A stretch of DNA of 64,000 bases from Methylobacterium isbiliense (GTDB taxonomy: Bacteria > Pseudomonadota > Alphaproteobacteria > Rhizobiales > Beijerinckiaceae): assembly GCF_022179325.1 (NCBI RefSeq), contig NZ_BPQQ01000042.1:1-64000 (forward strand). Direction: 5' to 3'. Shown in pieces: positions 1 to 7,588 of the stretch (its first letter is position 1; every line of letters begins with the position of its first letter). The translations under genes were made by a program, and so were the position numbers. Below the pieces are notes generated by a model, which saw nothing but the letters and a program-made list of their open reading frames with translations, was not told where the DNA came from and did no database searches.

Positions 1-330
1 ACGCCAAAATCCGGATAGCCAAAAATCCTTCGTCGCCCGCTCGCAGCCGCGGCGGATGGCGGCCTTCAGCCCGGCCCCGTCGAAGGTCACGGCGCGCCCG
101 ATCACCACGTTGTAGATCGGGATGCCGGTGTCCTGGCACAGGATGTTGTTGGTGCGCTCGGCCACCGCGACGTTCTCGACCATGGTGTCGAGGATGGCGC
201 GGCCGGTGGCGCTGGTCTCCTGGCGCTGGAGCGCCGCGAAGCCGGCCTTGATGTCGGGGGGCAGGATCTTGAGGGCGCGGACGTAGAGGTCCCTGCAGAC
301 CTCCTCCACTTCGTGCAGATCGAGCTCCAT
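1..330 (-). CDS. Class I fumarase / L-tartrate dehydratase alpha subunit, N-terminal part (partial)
   Basis: Translated from the ATG at 330 the frame stays open to the window edge. It starts MELDLHEVEEVCRDLYV and carries the family motif CQDTGIP (about residues 67-73), whose Cys binds the 4Fe-4S cluster of two-subunit Fe-S hydro-lyases that interconvert fumarate and malate or dehydrate tartrate. It follows the membrane-anchor genes of a fumarate reductase-like complex with a 29-bp gap, which suits fumarate/malate chemistry. Oddity: after residue 100 (..GCERATK) the last ten residues, DFWLSGFWR and so on, do not resemble the usual continuation (family members read roughly ATxxxPLRPN), and those 30 bases are AT-rich. 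The gene may be interrupted or misassembled there. Confidence 0.75.
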   Translation of the reverse strand, partial: MELDLHEVEEVCRDLYVRALKILPPDIKAGFAALQRQETSATGRAILDTMVENVAVAERTNNILCQDTGIPIYNVVIGRAVTFDGAGLKAAIRRGCERATKDFWLSGFWR

Positions 331-359
331 GCCGGTCTCCCCGGGGGTTGGCCTGCGGC

Positions 360-698
360 TCAGGCGCTCAGGAGGAACAGGAGGCCGACCGCGAACGAGG
401 TCGCGAGACAGCCCGAGACGACGATGGCGGTGCGCTCCCGGTGGGCGAGCCACTCGATCGCCAGGACGCGCAGGCCGAGCGTCATGTGGACGGCGAGCGC
501 GCAGACGAGGCCCCATTCGGCGGTGCGCACCGCGAGGTTGTGGGTGAGCCCGAGGAAGCTCTCCAGCCGGTCGGCGCCCTGGAGCGCGGTGCCGAGCGCG
601 ACGAAGTGCATCGGCAGGAAGAGCGCCAGCGCCACGCCCGAGAGGCGGTGGATCAGGGCCGCGGCGTAGCCGGGCCGGCGGTGCCCGGGCCGGATCAT
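360..698 (-). CDS. Succinate dehydrogenase/fumarate reductase membrane anchor subunit (SdhD/FrdD position)
   Basis: 112-residue protein from the ATG at 698, whose first bases overlap the stop of the preceding anchor gene (ATGA). It has three predicted membrane helices. The first contains HRLSG followed by a His (LPMHF), and the second contains HMTLGLRVL, which resembles the haem-ligating His and R-x-S/T-G signature of SdhC-type anchors. Role by family: docks the iron-sulfur subunit to the inner membrane and passes electrons to or from quinone. It is translationally coupled to the iron-sulfur and first anchor subunits. Because both small subunits look SdhC-like, which one corresponds to C or D is uncertain. 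Confidence 0.7.
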   Translation of the reverse strand: MIRPGHRRPGYAAALIHRLSGVALALFLPMHFVALGTALQGADRLESFLGLTHNLAVRTAEWGLVCALAVHMTLGLRVLAIEWLAHRERTAIVVSGCLATSFAVGLLFLLSA

Positions 699-1024
699 GC
701 GAGGAAGACCGCCAGCGCCGCGCGCAGGCCCAGGACCGCGATCAGGGCCGAGAGCGCGATCATCGCCATATCGAGGGAGCGCCCGCGCCAGCCCGTCCAT
801 TCCCGCAGCACGCTGCGCAGGCCGATCGGCGCATGGATCGCGGCGGCGAGCACGAACACCGCGTAGAAAGCGAGGAAGGCCCCGTTGCCCTGCGTGCGCG
901 CCAGGATCTCGCCCGCCGTGAGGCCGCCGCGCACCGCGTACAGGATGGTGCCGAGATGCACCGCGACCGTGAGCGCGAGGATGAGCGCGGTGGCGCGCTG
1001 GGCGAGGTAGAGCAGCGGGCTCAT
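695..1024 (-). CDS. Succinate dehydrogenase/fumarate reductase membrane anchor subunit (SdhC/FrdC position)
   Basis: 109-residue three-helix membrane protein starting MSPLLYLAQRATALIL. The ATG at 1024 overlaps the TGA of the iron-sulfur gene by 4 bp, so a much longer frame extending upstream is out of register with that gene and was not used. Candidate haem ligands are the His in TVAVHLGT (helix 1) and in AAIHAPIGLR (helix 2); the H-x3-GLR arrangement is typical of SdhC family anchors. It probably forms a haem-b heterodimer with the next gene and carries the quinone site. Function follows from family and neighbours. Confidence 0.7.
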   Translation of the reverse strand: MSPLLYLAQRATALILALTVAVHLGTILYAVRGGLTAGEILARTQGNGAFLAFYAVFVLAAAIHAPIGLRSVLREWTGWRGRSLDMAMIALSALIAVLGLRAALAVFLA

Positions 1025-1788
1025 GCCTTCCTCCACAGGCGCCGCAGGGCGGCGCGGCCGGTCTCGCGCTTCAGGCCGGCGATGGCGAAGGTGGGCGAGA
1101 GCGCCTTCGGGCAATGCTCCGTGCAGCTCATGTGGCTGTGGCAGGAATGGCAGCCGGCATCGCCCGCGACGGCGGCGAGACGCGCCTCCTGGCCGCGGTC
1201 GCGCACGTCGTTCACCAGCGTCCAGGCGCGGTTGAGCGCGGCGGGGCCGAGATAATCCGGGTTCCAGGCGACCACGTCGCAGGCCGCGTAGCAGACGCCG
1301 CAATTGATGCACTCGATGCCGGCATCGGCCTTCCGGCGTTCCGGCTCGTCCGGCCGCACCGGCGCGAAATCCTCCGGCGGCGCCTCGCCCGGCTCGAAGT
1401 AGCCGTGGGCGCGGCGCCACTTCTCGAAGAAGGGCTCCATGTCGACGGCGAGGTCCTTGACCACCGGCAGGTTGCGCAGGGGCTCCAGCACCAGCGCGTC
1501 GCCCGTCGCCGCCTCGGCGACGCGGGTGCGGCAGGTCCAGCGCGGGCGGCCGTTCACGGTCATGCCGCAGGAGCCGCACATGCCGACCCGGCAGGCGAAG
1601 CGGTAGGCGAGCGTCGGATCCTGCTCGCGCTGGATCTCGGTGACCACGTCGAGGACGGTCTGGTTGGGCCGGCGCGCCACCGCGAAGGTCTGGAAGACCT
1701 CGCCGCGCCGGACCCGCACCTCCAGCATGCGGGCGGCGCCCTGCACGGCCTCCGGGGTCACGGTCTCAGGGATTACTTGGGCGGTCAC
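1021..1788 (-). CDS. Succinate dehydrogenase/fumarate reductase iron-sulfur subunit (SdhB/FrdB-like)
   Basis: 255 residues from a GTG at 1788, two bases after the stop of the upstream binding-protein gene. All three cluster motifs are present: C66, C71, C74, C86 for the 2Fe-2S cluster; C160, C163, C166, C170 for the 4Fe-4S cluster; and C213/C216, C222, C226 in a CHSCHSHMSCTEHCP segment for the 3Fe-4S or third cluster. Length is normal for SdhB (about 240-260). It shuttles electrons between a flavoprotein and membrane quinone. What is odd is the absence of any flavoprotein (SdhA/FrdA) gene next to it: upstream lies an ABC transporter and downstream the anchors and fumarase. A later ATG at 1728 is possible but would remove an ordinary N-terminus. 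Confidence 0.85.
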   Translation of the reverse strand: MTAQVIPETVTPEAVQGAARMLEVRVRRGEVFQTFAVARRPNQTVLDVVTEIQREQDPTLAYRFACRVGMCGSCGMTVNGRPRWTCRTRVAEAATGDALVLEPLRNLPVVKDLAVDMEPFFEKWRRAHGYFEPGEAPPEDFAPVRPDEPERRKADAGIECINCGVCYAACDVVAWNPDYLGPAALNRAWTLVNDVRDRGQEARLAAVAGDAGCHSCHSHMSCTEHCPKALSPTFAIAGLKRETGRAALRRLWRKA

Positions 1789-1790
1789 GC

Positions 1791-2807
1791 TCAGCGCCCC
1801 GCCGCGGGGCTTGCGTGGAACAGCTCGGACTCGTCGGCGGCCTTCGCGGTGACGAGGCCGATGCGGTTCATGTAGGCGAGGTAGTCGAGCATGCGCTTGG
1901 GCTGCGTCGTCCACTCGGTCTGGGGCGAGCGGATGATCTCCTCGGCCTCGGTCTGGCTCAGCTTGGCGTTCTCGGCCTTGATCCAGAGCGCGGCGGCGCG
2001 GGACGGGTCGTCGCGGATCAGTCTGAGGCTCTCGTCCAGCGCCGCCAGGAACGCCGCCGTGACGGTCGGGTTCTCGGTCACGAAGCGGCTCGACGCCCAG
2101 ACGAGGTTGAAGGTGTGGGGACCGCCGAGCACGTCGTAGCTGTCGAGGACCTTACGCGCCCGCGGGTCCTTCATCTCCTGCTCCTGGAACGGCGAGGAGC
2201 CGAAATGGGCGGTGATCTCGGAGCGTCCGCTGAGCAGCGCGGTCTGCGCGTCGGGGTGGCCCATCGAGACGGTGAGCGCGTCGAGCCGGTTCTGCTCGCC
2301 GGGGCCGAAGGCCTTCTCGGCGGCCATCTGCAGGGTGATGGCCTGGATCGAACTCTTCACGGTGGGGAGCGCGATCTTGTCCTTCGGCGTGAAGTCCTTG
2401 ATCGAGGTCACGGCCGGATTGACGCTCACCAGCCAGAGCGGCATCGCATTGAGGGCGGCGACGCCCTTCACCTTCAGGTTGGTGCGCGTGCGGCCCCACA
2501 TCGTCAGCATCGGGCCGACGCCGCCCGCCGCGAGGTCGAGGTTGCCCGACAGCAGCGCGTCGTTCATCCCCGAGCCGCCGGTGAAGCGCAGCCACTCCGT
2601 CTTGAGGTCGAGGCCCTTCGCCCTGGCGTGCTTCTCCAGCAGGCGCTCCTCCTCCATCAGGGTGAGCGGCAGGTAGGAGATGCCGAACTGCTTGGCGAGG
2701 CGCACGGTCGCGACCTCGGCCCTGGCGCCCGAGAGCCCGGCGGCGACGAACGCAGCGGCCCCGAGCAGCCGAAGCAAGCCTTTGACAGACATGCGTTTCC
2801 GTCCCAT
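1791..2807 (-). CDS. ABC transporter periplasmic binding protein, NMT1/SsuA/TauA-like
   Basis: 338 residues with a Sec signal (hydrophobic stretch about residues 11-28 ending in GARAEV) and the two-lobe fold of NMT1/sulfonate/nitrate-type binding proteins (QFGISYLPLTLMEEE, LAAGGVGPMLTMWG, ALLSGRSEITAHFGSSPF). A second ATG at 2792 is an alternative start. It belongs with the permease and ATPase genes upstream, separated from the permease by 115 bp. The stop lies two bases before the iron-sulfur gene, so the binding protein appears cotranscribed with the Frd-like subunits. The ligand cannot be read from the sequence. Members bind sulfonates, nitrate, thiamin precursors or aromatic acids, and the neighbourhood hints at a substrate yielding C4-dicarboxylates. 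Confidence 0.85.
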   Translation of the reverse strand: MGRKRMSVKGLLRLLGAAAFVAAGLSGARAEVATVRLAKQFGISYLPLTLMEEERLLEKHARAKGLDLKTEWLRFTGGSGMNDALLSGNLDLAAGGVGPMLTMWGRTRTNLKVKGVAALNAMPLWLVSVNPAVTSIKDFTPKDKIALPTVKSSIQAITLQMAAEKAFGPGEQNRLDALTVSMGHPDAQTALLSGRSEITAHFGSSPFQEQEMKDPRARKVLDSYDVLGGPHTFNLVWASSRFVTENPTVTAAFLAALDESLRLIRDDPSRAAALWIKAENAKLSQTEAEEIIRSPQTEWTTQPKRMLDYLAYMNRIGLVTAKAADESELFHASPAAGR

Positions 2808-2922
2808 GTCGCGGTGATCCGCAGCCGACTTCGTCGGTCCTGGGGCGAGGATACGGTCGGGGTGCCCCCTGTCAACTGTCTTCTGTCATATAGAGGACTG
2901 ACCCGGGCGCCCGCGCCGCGCC

Positions 2923-3810
2923 TCACGCCTGCATGCCCCAGCGGCGGATGGTGTGGCGCTCGATCGTCTGGAAGATCAGGTTCTCGACGATAAGCCCGAT
3001 GATGATGACGGTGAACAGGCCGGCGAAGACGTTCGGGATGTCGAGCATGTTCTTGTTCTCGAAGATGAACCAGCCGAGGCCGCCCGAGCCCGAGGAGACG
3101 CCGAAGACCAGTTCGGCGGCGATCAGGGTGCGCCACGCGAAGGCCCAGCCGACCTTGAGGCCGGTGAGGATGCTGGGGAAGGCCGCCGGGATCAGGATCT
3201 GCCGGATCAGGCCCGCGCCCGAGAGGCCGTAATTCTGGCCCACCATCGTCAGGGTGCGGCTCACCGACAGGAAGCCCGAATGGGTGTTGAGCGCGATCGC
3301 CCAGGTGACGGAATGCACCAGCACGAAGACGAGGCTGCCGTTGCCCAGGCCGAACCAGATCAGCGCCAGCGGCAGGAGCGCGATCGCCGGCAGCGGGTTC
3401 AGCATCGACGTCATGGTCTCCAGGAAGTCGGTGCCGATCCGCGAGGTCATGGCGAGGCCGGTGAGCAGCGTCGCCAGCACGATGCCGGCCGCGTAGCCGA
3501 TCAGCAGGACCTTGATCGAGCCCCAGGCCCGCAGGAGCAGGGTGCCCTCCGCGATCCCGCGCAGGAACGCGCCGAGCGTCGCCGAGAAGGTCGGGAACAA
3601 CAGGTCGTTGTCGAGGGAGCGGCCGTAGATCTCCCAGATCCCGGCGAGCGCCACCAGGATGACGAGCTTGCGCAGCCAGGCTTGGTTGTAGAGCCGCTCC
3701 AGGGTCGAGAGCGGCTTCTCGACGATCATTCCGCCCTGTGCCGCCCGGACATCGCGGACGATCTCGGGGCGGGCGGGGGCGGCGGGTTCGAGCAGGTCGG
3801 CGCTAGACAT
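2923..3810 (-). CDS. ABC transporter permease, SsuC/TauC family
   Basis: 295-residue inner-membrane permease. A hydrophilic N-terminus of about 50 residues is followed by six predicted helices, with the BPD_transp_1 EAA-type loop around GLSGAGLIRQILIPAAFPSILTGLKVGWAFAWR and a C-terminal FQTIERHTIRRWG tail common in this family. The start codon lies inside the end of the ATPase gene (8-bp overlap), so the two are translationally coupled. It should form a homodimer that, with the adjacent ATPase and NMT1-like binding protein, imports an unidentified small anion or related compound. Confidence 0.88.
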   Translation of the reverse strand: MSSADLLEPAAPARPEIVRDVRAAQGGMIVEKPLSTLERLYNQAWLRKLVILVALAGIWEIYGRSLDNDLLFPTFSATLGAFLRGIAEGTLLLRAWGSIKVLLIGYAAGIVLATLLTGLAMTSRIGTDFLETMTSMLNPLPAIALLPLALIWFGLGNGSLVFVLVHSVTWAIALNTHSGFLSVSRTLTMVGQNYGLSGAGLIRQILIPAAFPSILTGLKVGWAFAWRTLIAAELVFGVSSGSGGLGWFIFENKNMLDIPNVFAGLFTVIIIGLIVENLIFQTIERHTIRRWGMQA

Positions 3811-4573
3811 TCTCGGCCTCCTCGATCTCTTCGGCGAACAGCATCTGCTGGATCCGGCTCTCGAGATGCCGCTGCTCGTCCGGGGCGCGCGCGCTGTTGA
3901 GTTCGGCCCTGACCTCGCCGGGATGGGGCGAGAGCAGGAGGATCCGCGAGCCGATCTTGATCGCCTCCGGGATCGAGTGGGTGACGAACAGGACGGTGAA
4001 GCGGGTCTCCTCCCACAGCCGCAGCAACTCGTCCTGCATGCGCCGCCGCGTCAGCGCGTCGAGGGCCGCGAAGGGCTCGTCCATCAGCAGGATGTCGGGC
4101 TCCATCGCCATGCCGCGGGCGATGGCGACCCGCTGCTTCATCCCCCCCGAGAGCATGTGCGGGTAGGAATCGGCGAACTTCGTCAGGCCGACCTTCTCGA
4201 TCGTGGCCATCGCCCGGTCCTGCGCCTCCGCGCCGGTGGCCCGCCCGCTCGCGGTCAGCGCGAAGGCGACGTTCTGCCTCACGGTCTTCCACGGCAGGAG
4301 CTGGTCGAATTCCTGGAAGACCATCATCCGGTCGGGGCCGGGCGCCGTGACGGGCTTGCCGTTCAGGCGGATCTCGCCCTCGGTGGGCGCCATGTAGCCG
4401 CCGACCGCCTTCAGCAGCGTGGACTTGCCGCAGCCCGAGGGGCCGAGAAGGATGAAGCGGTCGCCCCGCAGGACGTCGAAGCTGACCTTGTAGGTCGCGG
4501 TGATGAGGTGATGCGGCGTCTTGTACTGGAGCGTGACCCCGTCGACTTCCAGCAGCGGCTGGCTCAAGCCCAT
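3803..4573 (-). CDS. ABC transporter ATP-binding protein, SsuB/TauB family
   Basis: 256 residues starting MGLSQPLLEVDGVTLQY. The start was chosen at 4573 because a good Shine-Dalgarno (GGGAGGAG) sits just upstream and because longer in-frame extensions read as low-complexity Arg/Pro sequence. It shows Walker A GPSGCGKST, the Q-loop VFQEFDQLLPW, signature LSGGMKQR, Walker B ILLMDEP and a switch His in LFVTHSIPEA. This is the cytoplasmic motor of the importer formed with the two downstream genes. It is the first gene of the operon, and the 495-bp region upstream is the likely promoter. Confidence 0.9.
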   Translation of the reverse strand: MGLSQPLLEVDGVTLQYKTPHHLITATYKVSFDVLRGDRFILLGPSGCGKSTLLKAVGGYMAPTEGEIRLNGKPVTAPGPDRMMVFQEFDQLLPWKTVRQNVAFALTASGRATGAEAQDRAMATIEKVGLTKFADSYPHMLSGGMKQRVAIARGMAMEPDILLMDEPFAALDALTRRRMQDELLRLWEETRFTVLFVTHSIPEAIKIGSRILLLSPHPGEVRAELNSARAPDEQRHLESRIQQMLFAEEIEEAENV

Positions 4574-5068
4574 GCGCTCCTCCCTGACGTCGCGGCTCGG
4601 GCCGCGTTGGTGTCGTTGCGAGCTTCGTGTCTTGATGGGACCGCGCGGCCGCGCCGGCTTCTCCGACGTGCCCGGTGCGGTCGTGTCTCCGCGAGACCAT
4701 CCCCGGGCGGGGCGGGTTCGTCCCGCTCGGGCGCCGCTGGCGTCTCGGCATCCGGCGGGACGGCTCCGGACATAGCAATCCGGGTCGGAGGCGTAAAGAT
4801 TGGGCTGTCTTTTATAAGATAGGAGAATGGTCTGGGCGTCGGCACGGGGCCAAGCCGCCGCGGGGGGCGTCTCGCCCGCGCGGCTGAATACCATCACGGG
4901 CGGATCGCGCGCGACCCCGGACGGGCCTTCGCGCCGCATGGCCGCGCGGCGACGGCGCGGGGGGCGCCGACGACGTCTCGCGGTCGAGCCTTGCATGACG
5001 CCTGCCTTCGGGCCGAGGCGCATGCCGGCCGGCGGGCCCGCCGGTGGGGGCCCCCGGCCGTCCGACGC
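4574..5068. other. Intergenic region upstream of the ABC/Frd operon
   Basis: 495 bp without a convincing gene. It separates the operon starting at 4573 from the 3' end of the aminotransferase gene at 5069, both on the minus strand. Most is GC-rich, but 4795-4830 is clearly AT-richer (containing CTGTCTTTTATAAGAT) and is the best promoter or operator candidate. A perfect GC palindrome, CCGGCGGGCCCGCCGG at 5029-5044, may act as a terminator for the aminotransferase operon. Open frames crossing the region have no recognizable domains. Confidence 0.5.
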
Positions 5069-6247
5069 TCAGACGAGCGCGGGTTCCTCCCGGCGCAGCG
5101 CGGCGGGCACCTCGATCGCCGGGGCCTCGATCGCGGGGATCTGGGCGCGCAGCACGGCGATCACCTCGTCCTGCTCCTCGTCCCGCAGGTCTGGGAAGAG
5201 CGGCAGCGAGAGCGTGCCCTCGCCCCAGCGCCGCGAGACCGGCAGGTCGGGGATGGTGCCGGAGGCGGCGTAGAGGGTGAGGCTCGGCACGCTGCGGTAG
5301 TTCACGGTCGCGCCGATCCCGGCTCGGCCCAGCGCCTGCAGCACCGCGTCGCGCCGCCCGCCCGGCACGTGGATCGGGAAGAGGTGGCGGGCCGAGACGG
5401 CGCCGGCCTCGATGACGGGCCAGGTGAACGGGGTGTCGGCGAGTGCGGCCTCGTAGCGGGCGCAGAGCCGCTCGCGCCGGACGAGCTGCGCCTCGATCCC
5501 GTCGATCTGCGGTTCGAGCAGGACCGCCAGGAGATCGGGCAGGTTGGCCTTGGTGCCCAGGCGCGCGATGTCCCAGTGGCGGTAGGTGCCGCCCTGGAAG
5601 CGCTGGGCGGCCCCGGCCGACATGCCGTGCAGCACCGTCTGGACCAGCGCCGCGGCCAGATCCGGATCGGTCGTGACGACGGCCCCGCCCTCGCCGCAGG
5701 TCACGTTCTTCGTGGCGTAGAACGAGAAGATCGCCGCATCCCCGTCCTGGCCCGGACGCCTGCCGTCGCGCCGGCCTTCGAAGCAATGCGCCGCATCCTC
5801 GATGATCCGGACGGCGGGGGGGAGCAGCCTGCGCAGGGCCAGGATGTCGACCATCTGGCCGTAGAGATGCACGGGAATGACCGCCCGGGTCCGCGGCGTC
5901 ACCGCCGCGGCCACCTGCCGGCGGTCGATGAGGAGGGTGGCCGGGTCGACGTCGACGAAGACCGGGGCCGCCCCGACGAGGCGCACGACATTGGCGGTCG
6001 CCGCGAAGGTCATGGCGGGCACGATCACCTCGTCGCCCGGCCCGATCCCCAGGGCGAGCAGCGTCGCGACCGCCCCTTGCGTCCAGCTCGACGTCAGCTT
6101 CGCGTGCGGCACGCCGAAGAAGGCCTGCAGCCTCGCCTCGACGCGCGCGCCCTGGGGGCCGCTCGTCAGGAAGGGGCTCGCGAGCACCCCGGCGACGCGC
6201 TCGCTGCAGGCGGGCGAGAGGGCGTGCCGGTAGAACGGAACGGCCAT
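5069..6247 (-). CDS. DegT/DnrJ/EryC1/StrS family sugar aminotransferase
   Basis: 392 residues from the ATG at 6247 (MAVPFYRHALSP). Type I aminotransferase fold with the PLP Lys in FSFYATKNVTCGEGG (K180), the PLP-contacting Asp in IEDAAHCF (D151) and HLYGQMVD at about 127-134. The family transfers an amino group to a 3- or 4-keto nucleotide sugar for lipopolysaccharide, exopolysaccharide or glycan synthesis. It is last in a minus-strand trio after an epimerase and a glycosyltransferase, with a 31-bp gap to the glycosyltransferase. The Lys is intact, so a transaminase rather than a dehydratase role is expected. The substrate is unknown. Confidence 0.85.
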   Translation of the reverse strand: MAVPFYRHALSPACSERVAGVLASPFLTSGPQGARVEARLQAFFGVPHAKLTSSWTQGAVATLLALGIGPGDEVIVPAMTFAATANVVRLVGAAPVFVDVDPATLLIDRRQVAAAVTPRTRAVIPVHLYGQMVDILALRRLLPPAVRIIEDAAHCFEGRRDGRRPGQDGDAAIFSFYATKNVTCGEGGAVVTTDPDLAAALVQTVLHGMSAGAAQRFQGGTYRHWDIARLGTKANLPDLLAVLLEPQIDGIEAQLVRRERLCARYEAALADTPFTWPVIEAGAVSARHLFPIHVPGGRRDAVLQALGRAGIGATVNYRSVPSLTLYAASGTIPDLPVSRRWGEGTLSLPLFPDLRDEEQDEVIAVLRAQIPAIEAPAIEVPAALRREEPALV

Positions 6248-6278
6248 GCGGGTCCTCCCTGGTCTGGGCTGTGACGGG

Positions 6279-7559
6279 TCACCGGGACGGCGCCGCGCGG
6301 GCGACGCCTGCGGGCTCGAGCGGGATGATCGGCGGCGCGGCGTGCGGCTCCGGCAGGCCGCGGTAGAGGGCGCGGATCCGCGCGGCCGCGACGTTCCAGT
6401 CCGCGACCTCGCAGGCCATGCGGTGGGCACCGGCCGACATCGCCCGCCAGCGGGCCGGCGCGATGTCCGCGGCCTGCGCCAGGGTGTCGGCCACGTGCTC
6501 GGCCGTGAGATCGCCGACGAGCAGGCCCGCGCCGTAGCGCACCGCCAGCTCGTGCAGGCCGGTCTCCCGGGTGACGAGGACGGGCACGCCGAGAAGCGCG
6601 GCCTCCAGCGCCGCCGTGGGCCAATGGTCGAGGCGAGAGGAGATGGCGAAGAAGTCCCAGCCCCGCACCACCGCGTCCCGCTCGGCGCCGTAGCGCGGCT
6701 CCAGCACCGTGACGCGATCCGCGATCCCCAGCGCGGCGGCCTGCGCGGCGAGGTCCTCGCCGCCGCTCGGACCCATCAGCACGAGGCGGCCGCGGCCGCC
6801 GCGGCGGCAATGGCGCGCGAACCCCTCGACCAGCAGGTCCAGTCCCTTGTGGAAGACGGCCAGACGCCCGCAGAAGCCGAAGACCGGCCCGTCCGCCGCC
6901 GGCCCGGCCCGCTCGGGCGGCGGCGGACGCCCCGATCCAGTGCTGGAGAAGGCGCCGTTCGGGATCAGGCAGGCCCGCGCGCGCGGGGCGAGCCGTGCGA
7001 GTTCGGCCTGCTCCAGATCGGTGAGCACGTGGACGAACCGCGCGCCGCTCAGGGCTGCCCGTTCCATCAGGGCGACGTAGAGGGCGACGAGCGGCTTCTT
7101 CACCCGGCCGTGGCGGTCGAACAGGTGCGAGAAGCAGCTGTGCAGGGTGACGATGTAGGGAAGGCCGCGCGCCCGCAGGTGCCGCGTCAGCGCGACGAGG
7201 AGCGGCTGGCGGGCGCCGTGGAGGTGGAACACCGTCTGCGGCCCCGCCCCGGCGAGCAGCGCCTCGCGGCTCGACGCCCGCAGCGTCACGACACGGCCGC
7301 GGATGGCCGGCCCGGCGAGCGGCACGGGGTCGAGCCGGATGCCGGGCGGCGCCGCGAAGCCGCCGGGGTCGTCCGCCACGAAGACGATGCGGGTCGCATC
7401 CCCCGCGCGCGCCTGTTCCAGGGCCAGCGCGCGGGCGACCTGATGCACCCCGTTCGAGGCGGAGGGATAGCCGCCGCGATCGGCGATCACGACGTGGCGG
7501 ATGTCGAGCGGCCGGTCCGGCGCGGGCGACCGCGCCGGATCCTTCACGGGGGAGAGCAT
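6279..7559 (-). CDS. Glycosyltransferase family 4/1-like (GT-B fold)
   Basis: 426 residues from the ATG at 7559 (MLSPVKDPARSP). Upstream in-frame sequence overlaps the epimerase gene in another register and was excluded. N-terminal acceptor domain (RHVVIADRGGYPSASNG, VTLHSCFSHLF) and C-terminal nucleotide-sugar domain with FGFCGRLAVFHKGLDLLVEGF and the E-x7-E-type motif region AALEAALLGVPVLVTRETG. Likely adds a sugar to a lipid carrier or growing glycan at the cytoplasmic membrane face. Grouped with a sugar epimerase (29-bp gap) and an aminotransferase, so probably part of surface-polysaccharide synthesis. Donor and acceptor are not predictable. Confidence 0.82.
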   Translation of the reverse strand: MLSPVKDPARSPAPDRPLDIRHVVIADRGGYPSASNGVHQVARALALEQARAGDATRIVFVADDPGGFAAPPGIRLDPVPLAGPAIRGRVVTLRASSREALLAGAGPQTVFHLHGARQPLLVALTRHLRARGLPYIVTLHSCFSHLFDRHGRVKKPLVALYVALMERAALSGARFVHVLTDLEQAELARLAPRARACLIPNGAFSSTGSGRPPPPERAGPAADGPVFGFCGRLAVFHKGLDLLVEGFARHCRRGGRGRLVLMGPSGGEDLAAQAAALGIADRVTVLEPRYGAERDAVVRGWDFFAISSRLDHWPTAALEAALLGVPVLVTRETGLHELAVRYGAGLLVGDLTAEHVADTLAQAADIAPARWRAMSAGAHRMACEVADWNVAAARIRALYRGLPEPHAAPPIIPLEPAGVARAAPSR

Positions 7560-7588
7560 GGCGCGGCCTCCTGGACGATTCGGGGCGG

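Noticed and set aside
1021-1914. Longer start for the iron-sulfur subunit at 1914
   Set aside because: The extension overlaps the binding-protein gene and reads as Arg-rich noise; the GTG at 1788 is adjacent to the upstream stop.
5029-5044. Perfect 16-bp GC palindrome as a definite terminator
   Set aside because: No loop beyond four bases and no T-run; could be chance in GC-rich DNA, so it is mentioned only in the intergenic entry.
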